Shown here one piece after another: positions 1 to 7,220 of a stretch of DNA of 64,000 nt (within the stretch, counting starts at the first letter, position 1; each line of letters begins with the position of its first letter). The notes below the pieces were generated by a model that was not told the DNA's origin, searched no databases, and saw only the letters and a list, made by a program, of their open reading frames with translations. Location of the stretch: positions 1 through 64,000 of the forward strand of contig JAIRNR010000094.1 of assembly GCA_031257915.1 (NCBI GenBank). Direction: 5' to 3'. The translations under genes were made by a program, and so were the position numbers. This DNA comes from Bacteroidales bacterium. Lineage in GTDB: Bacteria; Bacteroidota; Bacteroidia; Bacteroidales; P3.

Positions 1-1877
1 ACAGCAGCACTCTGTCCGCCAACCGAAAACACCTGCCCCTTCGTTACGGTTTTTCCGCTAACAATATCCTTTCCCGTACTTGCAGGAAACATATCAAGCA
101 CTTCGGCATACTTTGCCCAGTCAATATCACGCTGTTCCGTAAGGTTGTTTATCACGGTCATAACACACTCCTTACCGGTATAGCGGAAATAAACGTAAAA
201 GTTATTATCCTCAGGAACAAACTGTATCATTTTTCCGTTGTGAACAGCGTCTGATGTGCTGCGCCACGAATAAATATTTTTAATATAATTGAACAAATCG
301 TTTTCAAGTTCGGTTCTGCCTTTTTCCGTAAAAGCATTTCGCGTATCCTCTTTCCAGCCGCCGACCATATCAAGACGTTCATGTATATCGCCCTGCTTTT
401 CCTTATTCTGCATAAACAGTTCCGACCCCTGGTAAATTTGCGGAATACCGCGCATTGTCGCTAAAAGAGTATAAATCATTTTCTGCTTTTCAACGCTTCC
501 TTTAAGTTGCCATGCAAGGCGTCTTACATCATGATTTTCGGCAAGAATAAGAAAATCGTACGGATTTTTATAAATAAAATCTTGCGAAAGAACTTCATAA
601 ATCCTTATAAGTCCTTTGCCCCATACTGTTTTGCCGTCTTCCATTATTCCAAGTAAAAGATTTTCTTGCAGAGGAAAATCCATAGGACAGGGCAGGTAAC
701 TGTTATAGCCGTCTCTGTTTGCAGCGTCCTTTTCCCAGTAAGAAATAAGGGAAGTAAAATGAAACCATGTTTCACCTGTAATATTTATATTCGGATATTC
801 ATCTGTAATTCCCTTTGTCCATATAGAAATTCCGTATTTATCGCTGTATGGATACGTATCAACACGCAAGCCGTCAAGGTCGGCATATTCAATCCACCAT
901 ACTGCCATTTGCAAAAGATATTGAACAACGAATTTATTGCGCAGATTCATATCGGGCATTGTGTAGTCGAACCAGCCGTTAAGACAGGCATCTTTGTCGT
1001 ATTGAGAATTGTGAGGATCGCTTTGTGCTACAACCTGAAATGTAGAGCGCGTAAACGAGGGAAACATATTAACCCAGTCGGAAAAAGGCAAGTCGTTCAT
1101 CCACCAGTGGGCGGTACCGCAATGGTTCGGCACCATATCCATTATTACTTTAAGTCCTTTTTCGTGTGCTTCCTTTACCATTGAACGGTAAAGTTCATTT
1201 GTGCCGAAACGCGGGTCAATGGCGTAATAGTCGGCACAGGCATAACCGTGATATGACGCTGCTTTTTCATTGTCAAGAGTAAGGGGTGTGGGCCATATAA
1301 CTGTTGCACCAAGTTCTTTTATATAGTTGAGATTATTCGTAATCCCCTGAATATCGCCGCCGTGCCGCATTGCAGGATCCCGGCGGTCTGCCTTTTCGGC
1401 AATTTTAACGGAACCGAGTGTTGCGGCATTGTCATTAGAGGGGTCGCCGTTGGCAAAACGGTCGGGTACAAGGCAGTAAATAACATCGGCGGTACTGAAA
1501 CCTTTTCTTTCGGCGGAATTGCCGCGGCGGGCATTTATTTGATAGTCGCAATGCCGTGCCTTGCCGTTTTTACCGGTAAAAGTCAAACGGTACTTTCCTT
1601 CCGGTGTGCTTTGGTCAATGCTTATATCAATAAAAAGATAATTTTCGCTTTCCGCTTTATGAACGGAATTTATTTTAAGTTTATCGCTTTCGCTCTTAAC
1701 GGTTGCATTACCTATATCAGCAGCATATACCATAAGTTGCAGCGGAGTTTTCATACCGGTCCACCATGAAGGCGGTTCTACTCTTATAATATTTTCTTTT
1801 TTTGCAAACGCTGTTGCTGCAAAAAGGACAGCAAGCACGGTGCATAATGCAGTGCGTAAAAAATTTTTAATATTCAT
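1..1877 (-). CDS. GH13 cyclomaltodextrinase/neopullulanase-like amylase (SusA-like), 3' end outside window
   Basis: Secreted or periplasmic alpha-glucan hydrolase of family GH13. The reading frame is open from ATG at 1877 to the window edge, so the C-terminus is missing (about 625 residues visible). A signal peptide (MNIKNFLRTALCTVLAVLF, then AATAFA) is followed by a Cyc-maltodext_N-type domain beginning VEPPSWWTGMKTPLQ. The GH13 catalytic barrel then shows region I DMVPNH (about residue 248), nucleophile GLRVDTYPY (Asp about 340), acid/base GETWF (Glu about 369) and ENHD (Asp about 450). The start is 4 bases after the stop of the MCE gene, so it is probably the last gene of the trxB-elbB-mce run. 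By family, it would cleave maltooligosaccharides, cyclodextrins or pullulan in the periplasm; the exact substrate cannot be read from sequence. Confidence 0.9.
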   Translation of the reverse strand, partial: MNIKNFLRTALCTVLAVLFAATAFAKKENIIRVEPPSWWTGMKTPLQLMVYAADIGNATVKSESDKLKINSVHKAESENYLFIDISIDQSTPEGKYRLTFTGKNGKARHCDYQINARRGNSAERKGFSTADVIYCLVPDRFANGDPSNDNAATLGSVKIAEKADRRDPAMRHGGDIQGITNNLNYIKELGATVIWPTPLTLDNEKAASYHGYACADYYAIDPRFGTNELYRSMVKEAHEKGLKVIMDMVPNHCGTAHWWMNDLPFSDWVNMFPSFTRSTFQVVAQSDPHNSQYDKDACLNGWFDYTMPDMNLRNKFVVQYLLQMAVWWIEYADLDGLRVDTYPYSDKYGISIWTKGITDEYPNINITGETWFHFTSLISYWEKDAANRDGYNSYLPCPMDFPLQENLLLGIMEDGKTVWGKGLIRIYEVLSQDFIYKNPYDFLILAENHDVRRLAWQLKGSVEKQKMIYTLLATMRGIPQIYQGSELFMQNKEKQGDIHERLDMVGGWKEDTRNAFTEKGRTELENDLFNYIKNIYSWRSTSDAVHNGKMIQFVPEDNNFYVYFRYTGKECVMTVINNLTEQRDIDWAKYAEVLDMFPASTGKDIVSGKTVTKGQVFSVGGQSAA

Positions 1878-1881
1878 ACTG

Positions 1882-2865
1882 TTATTTCTTTTTATCCTTT
1901 TTGCCGAACACTGAAAAATGCACGTAACGTTTAGGATTATCCTGTAAATCCTTTAACAGAGAATTAAGATTTGCTGTTGCCTGCTCAAGATTATTATACA
2001 GTTTTTCATCGTAGATAAGTTTTCCGGCAGTGCCTTCGCCTTTGTTAATGTGATTAAGCGCGTTTGTCAAATCGGTGACAGATGTATTCAGCGAACGCAG
2101 CGTTTCGGCAATTTGTGCTTTTGCAATAGAATCGCTTAAATCAGAAAAATTTCCGATAATATTATCTATTCTTTTCTCATTTTGTTTTAACGTTTGCGCG
2201 ATACTTTCCGCATCACGAACTATATTCTGAATATGCGTTTTTTCGCTGCCGATAAGATTTTTTGCATCTTCGGTAATTACTGCAATATTTTTAAGCGATA
2301 TACTTAAATCGGCGAAACTCTCAGTCAGATTATGAACTGTTTCGTTATTCAGAGTTGCGTTGATATTAGCTAAAAGTGTATCAACAGAACTTATCAGTTC
2401 ACCCGCTTTACGTTTCAACGGATCAAGTTTATCCATAAAATTGGGAACACTGCTTGCAATAAGTTCGCCGCCGTTTTTCAATTCTTTCGGACTGTTACCG
2501 GGAATAATCACAATACACTTCCCTCCTATAATACTTGTTGCTTCAAGGGACGCAACAGACCCTTCGGGCAGCGGATATTTTTTCAGAACGCTAATCGTCA
2601 TCTTTATTCTCCGGTCTGTTTCGCTTACGAAATCAAGTTTACTCACGCGACCTACTTTCATGCCGTTTATAAGTACGGGACTTGACGCAACAACGCCCCC
2701 TGTAGTTTCGTAAATAGCATAAAAATGATCTTCTTTTGAGAAAACATTCTTTCCTTTCAGAAAAAATGCAAACCAGATAAAAAGAGAAATAGTTGCTATG
2801 CTGATTATGCCGATAGCAATATCCTTGTTATACTTGTTTTTGAACATTATGCTTCTACCTGTCAT
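1882..2865 (-). CDS. MCE/MlaD-domain lipid-transport protein
   Basis: Inner-membrane-anchored MCE (MlaD-like) protein of 327 residues. One N-terminal membrane segment (about 17-35) is followed by a single MCE domain (about 40-120) with the usual INGMKVGRVSKLDF stretch. After that comes a long helical or coiled-coil region (about 150-300). Family members bind phospholipids and form rings that move lipid between inner and outer membranes, normally with MlaE/MlaF partners; none is present here. The start at 2865 overlaps the elbB stop by 4 bases (ATGA), which favours translational coupling. An internal ATG at 2847 (MFKNKYNKD) is an equally reasonable start. It sits inside a tight minus-strand run, trxB-elbB-mce-GH13. 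Confidence 0.85.
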   Translation of the reverse strand: MTGRSIMFKNKYNKDIAIGIISIATISLFIWFAFFLKGKNVFSKEDHFYAIYETTGGVVASSPVLINGMKVGRVSKLDFVSETDRRIKMTISVLKKYPLPEGSVASLEATSIIGGKCIVIIPGNSPKELKNGGELIASSVPNFMDKLDPLKRKAGELISSVDTLLANINATLNNETVHNLTESFADLSISLKNIAVITEDAKNLIGSEKTHIQNIVRDAESIAQTLKQNEKRIDNIIGNFSDLSDSIAKAQIAETLRSLNTSVTDLTNALNHINKGEGTAGKLIYDEKLYNNLEQATANLNSLLKDLQDNPKRYVHFSVFGKKDKKK

Positions 2866-3509
2866 AGCGTCATTGCTTTTATCATATTATACACACCGTT
2901 ATATACCTCGCTTATGCGGGCATTCGGAAGCATATAGCAGGGTGTTGAATACAGATTATTTTCTTCGTCGTAAACATATTCGCCTGCTTTTGTCGGTTTA
3001 TGACGTGCGCCCATTTTGAGCAAATTTTCTATTGTCGCAGGGTCATCACCGCTTGTAACAAGAGCGTTTGGGATAAGTTTTGCAATAATAACAGGTGCAA
3101 TGCAGAGCGCAGCTACAGGCTTTCCAAGTGCATGCGTTTCCGAAACTGCTGCTGCAACCTGTGTGTCCACAGTCATTTCCGCACCTTTAAAAGCATAGTC
3201 GCAAAGATTTTTTGCTGCACCGAAACCGCCCGGAAGCACAAGTGCATCATAATTCTCCGCACAATACTCCGTTAACGGTCTTATATTGCCTCGTGCAATA
3301 CGCGCTGCTTCCAAAAGCACATTCCGCTTTTCATCAGGCATTTCTCCGTCTGTGAGATAATTCAGTGTGTGAAAAACAGGTTTGTCGGGCGCAAAAATAT
3401 CATAAGATGAACCGCACTGGTCAATAGCAAGAAGCGTTGTAAGGGATTCACCCACTTCTGCTCCGTCTTTGTTGCCGCATCCGGCAAGTATTACTGCAAA
3501 TTTTTTCAT
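2862..3509 (-). CDS. elbB: ElbB/DJ-1 superfamily glyoxalase-like protein
   Basis: Protein of 215 residues in the DJ-1/PfpI superfamily, closest in layout to ElbB (isoprenoid biosynthesis glyoxalase). It opens with KFAVILAGCGNKDGAEVGES and has the PGGFGAAKNLCDYAFKG segment. The nucleophile-elbow cysteine lies in AALCIAP (Cys about 136). Length matches the family (about 217). Characterised relatives show weak glyoxalase activity, and the in vivo role is unsettled. It lies 11 bases after trxB and overlaps the MCE gene by 4 bases, so co-expression with trxB is likely and would fit a role in redox or carbonyl stress, which is inference. Confidence 0.88.
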   Translation of the reverse strand: MKKFAVILAGCGNKDGAEVGESLTTLLAIDQCGSSYDIFAPDKPVFHTLNYLTDGEMPDEKRNVLLEAARIARGNIRPLTEYCAENYDALVLPGGFGAAKNLCDYAFKGAEMTVDTQVAAAVSETHALGKPVAALCIAPVIIAKLIPNALVTSGDDPATIENLLKMGARHKPTKAGEYVYDEENNLYSTPCYMLPNARISEVYNGVYNMIKAMTL

Positions 3510-3520
3510 GTTATTTATTA

Positions 3521-4450
3521 TTATTTGTTTTCAAGCAAAAATCTTTCTGCTTCAATAGCCGCCATACAACCGGTACCGGCTGATGTTATTGCCTGGCGAA
3601 AGTTCGTGTCCTGCACATCTCCGGCAGCAAATACGCCCGCAACCGATGTTTGTGTAGTACCGGGTTTCGTTTTAATATAGCCGCCCTCCTGCAAATCCAA
3701 ATATTCCTTAAATATTTCCGTATTCGGCGTGTGACCTATAGCCACAAAAAAACCTGTAATATCAATTTTCTTCTGCTCGTTTGTCTTTACGTTTTCAAGT
3801 AATGCGCCTGTAACACCGCTTTCGTCTCCGAGAATTTCTTTCGTAACATGATTCCAAAGAATTTCAATATTCGGAATATCCGTTACACGTTGTTGCATTG
3901 CCTTTGACGCACGAAAAACATCACGTCTTACAATCAAATAAACCTTATTGCATAAATTACTCAAATACGACGCTTCTTCAAGAGCCGTATCGCCGCCGCC
4001 AACGACAGCAACATCCTGTCCGCGGTAAAAAAAGCCGTCGCACGTAGCGCATGCGGAAACACCCATGCCTTTAAATTTTTCCTCACTTGGCAATTTAAGC
4101 CAGTTTGCACATGCTCCTGTGGCTATAATAACCGTTTCGGCTTCAACCTGCTTTGTTTCGTCAACAGTTATGACGAACGGACGGTTGGAAAAATCAACTT
4201 TTGTAACAAGCCCGGTGCGGAAATCGGCTTTAAAACGGAGTGCCTGTTTTTTCATTATCTCCATAAGTTCGGGACCTGTCACCCCATCGGGAAATCCGGG
4301 ATAATTTTCTATTTCGGTAGTAATTGTGAGCTGTCCGCCGGGTTGAAATCCTTCGTACAAAACAGGGTTTAATTCTGCGCGGGCAGCGTAAATAGCAGCA
4401 GTACAACCTGCGGGACCGCTGCCGATAATAAGACATTTTATTTTTTCCAT
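3521..4450 (-). CDS. trxB: Thioredoxin-disulfide reductase
   Basis: Cytoplasmic FAD/NADPH enzyme that reduces oxidised thioredoxin. The 309-residue product has the N-terminal FAD-binding GSGPAGCTAAIYAARA and the redox-active CATC pair (about residues 136-139). It also has the NADPH-binding GGGDTALEEASYLSNL and the C-terminal GVFAAGDVQD FAD motif. The ATG at 4450 (MEKIKCLIIG) is preferred. An in-frame GTG lies 6 bases upstream at 4456, with no ribosome-binding site to distinguish them. First gene of the minus-strand run to elbB, the MCE gene and GH13, divergent from the DUF349 gene. Confidence 0.96.
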   Translation of the reverse strand: MEKIKCLIIGSGPAGCTAAIYAARAELNPVLYEGFQPGGQLTITTEIENYPGFPDGVTGPELMEIMKKQALRFKADFRTGLVTKVDFSNRPFVITVDETKQVEAETVIIATGACANWLKLPSEEKFKGMGVSACATCDGFFYRGQDVAVVGGGDTALEEASYLSNLCNKVYLIVRRDVFRASKAMQQRVTDIPNIEILWNHVTKEILGDESGVTGALLENVKTNEQKKIDITGFFVAIGHTPNTEIFKEYLDLQEGGYIKTKPGTTQTSVAGVFAAGDVQDTNFRQAITSAGTGCMAAIEAERFLLENK

Positions 4451-4495
4451 ATCCACGAAGTTACATATTTTTACGCATAAGCGAGATAAAGTTCG

Positions 4496-4503
4496 TATAT
4501 TTG
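4496..4503 (+). promoter_or_regulatory. Candidate -7 box upstream of the DUF349 gene
   Basis: TATATTTG matches the Bacteroidetes -7 consensus TAnnTTTG, 39 bases upstream of the DUF349 start. No clear -33 TTTG at the usual 19-21 base spacing was found. Confidence 0.4.
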
Positions 4504-4541
4504 TTACCTTTTAATTTAAAAACCAATAGTTCCCTAACGTT

Positions 4542-6503
4542 ATGGAAGAAAATAAAATCATTGTTTCCGATGTGCAGGATGTGCCGATAGCGACAGATGT
4601 TGTGCCTGCCATATTGAAAGACGGACAAGATTCGGCACCCGAAAATGAGACGAATATCGTATTAAAAGATATTCCGGATGTTATGCCTGAAAGTACATCA
4701 AGTGATGATATGTCTGACTCCGCTCTGTCGTCGCTTTCACGTGAAGAAATTGTTGAAAAATTGCGTGCTTTTACAAATGAAAACGCACTTAAACAGCATG
4801 GCAATATCATTTCCGAACTTAAAATTCACTATCGCGAACTCACTGCCGAAGCCCGTCAGGAGGCATACAACAAATATAATGAAACGGAAACGGAAGGAGA
4901 AAAGCCCGAATTTGTTTTTGAAGACGAAACGGAAAAATCGTTTAAAGAAGTCAATGAGCAAATAAAATCAATTCTCAAAAAAGAGAAAGAAGATTTGGAA
5001 AAGTTGATGGAGGAAAATTTCATCAGGAAAAAAGAATTGCTTGAAGAATTGCGCACTCTTGTTGACAGCGATTTACCACTCAAAATGATGTATGACGGAT
5101 TCAAGGAACTTTCGGAAAAGTGGAAAAGCATAAGACCTGTCAGCCGCCTTGTAAATAACGATCTCTGGAATAATTATCAATTCCTTACCGACCGTTTTTT
5201 TGACAAGGTAAAAATGAATGTCGAACTTCGTAATCTTGACTACAGGAAAAATCTTGAGGAAAAAATAAAAATTTGTGAAGAAGCGGAAGCATTGCTGCTT
5301 GAGGAAAATGTAAACAAAATGTCAAATGCGCTTCACCGTTTACATGAGCGTTGGAAAGAAATCGGTCCTGTTGCGCACGAAAAGCGGGATGAAATCTGGA
5401 ACAGATTTAAAGCCGTGAGCGATGTAATCAGTACCAAACGCAAGCAAGCGGAAGAATTGCTTGAAGAGGAACGTCAGCAGAATTTGCTTGCAAAGCAGGC
5501 ACTTTGTGAAAAGATGGATATTCTTGCAGACGGTACGGACGGATGGAACGCCAGAACACAGGAAGTCGAAGAATTGATGAAAATCTGGAAAAGTATCGGA
5601 CGCGCACCCGAGAAACTCAATGATGAGATTTGGGAGCGTTTTCGTACTTCAATGAATAAATTTTACGAAAGTAAGAAAGATTATTTCCGTACCGTAAATG
5701 AGGAGAAAAAGCGCAATTATGAACAAAAATTTGACTTGGTCGTACAGGCGGAACTTATAGCGCAAAAACGTGAAGACTGGCGTAAAGCAACGTATGAGAT
5801 AAAAGAATTGCAGCGCAAATGGAAAGAAATAGGACCTGTTCAGGAAAAATACAGTGAAAAAATATGGAAACGTTTCCGTGCGGCATGTGACGAATTTTTT
5901 GAGCAGAAAAAAATTATTTACGAACAGCAACATGCGGGCGAAAATGAAAATCTTGAAGCAAAAAAGGCACTTATAGAAGAAGTAAAAGCACTTGACCCGA
6001 AAACCGAAAAAGAAGCTTTTATTGCGGCAATCAAGGATATTCAACGGCGTTGGACGGAAACAGGTTTTGTTCCCGCAGCGGAAAAAGAGAAAATCTACAA
6101 AGAATTTCGCGCGGAGATAGACACAAAATTTGCGCAGCTCGGCGAGCGTCCGAAACGTTGGATAGACACTCTTGAAAGAAGTGCCGACACATTATCGTCA
6201 AAAGATATGCAAATACTGTTTCGTAAGGCACAGCAGATGCGTTCCGATATTATTACGTGGGAAAACAATGTAGGATTTCTTTCACGTTCCAAAAATGCGG
6301 ATATACTTCGGCAGGAATTTGAAACAAAAATCCAAAAAGCAAAAGAAGACCTTGCTCTTGTGGAAGCGAAGTTAAAAATGTTGCGTGGGAATGAGCCGGA
6401 ACAGCCTGTAAGATTATTTAATATCGCCGCACGGAACAATAGACCGAATCGTAATCGTGTCAAGAAAAGCAGTGAGAAAAGCAGTGAGAAAAGCAGTGCC
6501 TGA
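4542..6503 (+). CDS. DUF349 repeat protein
   Basis: Acidic, highly helical 653-residue protein with no signal peptide. After a variable acidic N-terminus it carries at least five DUF349 repeats, each marked by a tryptophan segment such as RWKEIGPV followed by EIWNRF or KIWKRF (roughly residues 180-540). The C-terminus is a short Lys/Ser tail built from a 12-bp tandem repeat. Function is unknown; DUF349 proteins are common in Bacteroidetes and Actinobacteria and look like coiled-coil scaffolds. Its stop lies one base before the trmD start, so the two are probably cotranscribed. A TATATTTG box at 4496-4503 is a possible -7 element. Confidence 0.9.
   Translation: MEENKIIVSDVQDVPIATDVVPAILKDGQDSAPENETNIVLKDIPDVMPESTSSDDMSDSALSSLSREEIVEKLRAFTNENALKQHGNIISELKIHYRELTAEARQEAYNKYNETETEGEKPEFVFEDETEKSFKEVNEQIKSILKKEKEDLEKLMEENFIRKKELLEELRTLVDSDLPLKMMYDGFKELSEKWKSIRPVSRLVNNDLWNNYQFLTDRFFDKVKMNVELRNLDYRKNLEEKIKICEEAEALLLEENVNKMSNALHRLHERWKEIGPVAHEKRDEIWNRFKAVSDVISTKRKQAEELLEEERQQNLLAKQALCEKMDILADGTDGWNARTQEVEELMKIWKSIGRAPEKLNDEIWERFRTSMNKFYESKKDYFRTVNEEKKRNYEQKFDLVVQAELIAQKREDWRKATYEIKELQRKWKEIGPVQEKYSEKIWKRFRAACDEFFEQKKIIYEQQHAGENENLEAKKALIEEVKALDPKTEKEAFIAAIKDIQRRWTETGFVPAAEKEKIYKEFRAEIDTKFAQLGERPKRWIDTLERSADTLSSKDMQILFRKAQQMRSDIITWENNVGFLSRSKNADILRQEFETKIQKAKEDLALVEAKLKMLRGNEPEQPVRLFNIAARNNRPNRNRVKKSSEKSSEKSSA
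6463..6498 (+). repeat. Three tandem copies of a 12-bp unit at the 3' end of the DUF349 gene
   Basis: AGAAAAGCAGTG occurs three times in direct tandem and encodes the SSEK-type tail of the DUF349 protein. The unit is a multiple of three, so changes in copy number keep the frame. It ends six bases before the trmD ATG. Confidence 0.9.
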
Positions 6504-6504
6504 T

Positions 6505-7209
6505 ATGGTTTGTATCAAAATAGATATTGTTGCACTCTTTCCCGAAATGTTCTGTGGTTTTCTCGAACATTCCATCGTTAAAAGAGCACGGCAAAAAGAA
6601 GCAGTACAGGTAACAGTTCACCAGTTGCGTGATTACAGCGTTGATAAACACCGTAGCGTGGACGATGAACCGTATGGCGGCGGTGCGGGAATGGTTATGA
6701 CAATAGACCCTGTCGCACGCTGCCTTGACACATTGCAAAAAAACGGCAAAGCAGACGAAGTTGTTTTTCTTACGCCGGACGCACCCGTATTTACCCAGAA
6801 AACAGCGAACGAACTGTCCCTTAAAAATCATATAATTATTCTTTGCGGACATTACAAAGGTGTTGATGAACGGATACGCGAGCATTTTGTTACACGTGAA
6901 ATTTCTATCGGCGATTATGTCCTTTCCGGAGGCGAACTGGCAGCGGCAGTGCTTACTGACGCTATTGTGCGTGTTATCCCCGGCGTACTTCATGACGAAA
7001 TGTCCGCGCTTACGGATTCTTTTCAGAACGATGGACTTTTATCTCCCCCTGTTTATACCCGTCCCGCCGATTACAACGGTTGGAAAGTGCCGCCTGTGCT
7101 GTTAAGCGGCAACGATAAGCTTATTGACCGGTGGCGAAGAGAACAGGCGTTGTTACGCACGGAAGATAAGCGTCCCGATTTACTTCGTACAATAAATAAT
7201 AACCTTTAA
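6505..7209 (+). CDS. trmD: tRNA (guanine37-N1)-methyltransferase
   Basis: SPOUT-class methyltransferase that makes m1G37 in tRNAs to prevent frameshifting. The 234-residue product begins MVCIKIDIVALFPEMF, which aligns with the standard TrmD N-terminus. A longer open frame to 6457 is only the 12-bp repeat of the preceding gene read in another frame and is rejected. The active-site hallmarks are present: DDEPYGGGAGMV near residue 52, LCGHYKGVDERI near 113, and the knot segment GDYVLSGGELAA near 136. Start is one base after the DUF349 stop. Confidence 0.96.
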   Translation: MVCIKIDIVALFPEMFCGFLEHSIVKRARQKEAVQVTVHQLRDYSVDKHRSVDDEPYGGGAGMVMTIDPVARCLDTLQKNGKADEVVFLTPDAPVFTQKTANELSLKNHIIILCGHYKGVDERIREHFVTREISIGDYVLSGGELAAAVLTDAIVRVIPGVLHDEMSALTDSFQNDGLLSPPVYTRPADYNGWKVPPVLLSGNDKLIDRWRREQALLRTEDKRPDLLRTINNNL

Positions 7210-7220
7210 TATAATAAGAT

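Noticed and set aside
666-1769. Plus-strand reading frames opposite the first GH13 gene
   Set aside because: The minus strand has a continuous frame with all GH13 motifs to the window edge.
6457-6504. Longer trmD start at 6457
   Set aside because: The added residues RKAVRKAV are the 12-bp repeat of the DUF349 gene in another frame. TrmD homologues start at the M(x)IDIVxLFPEMF segment.
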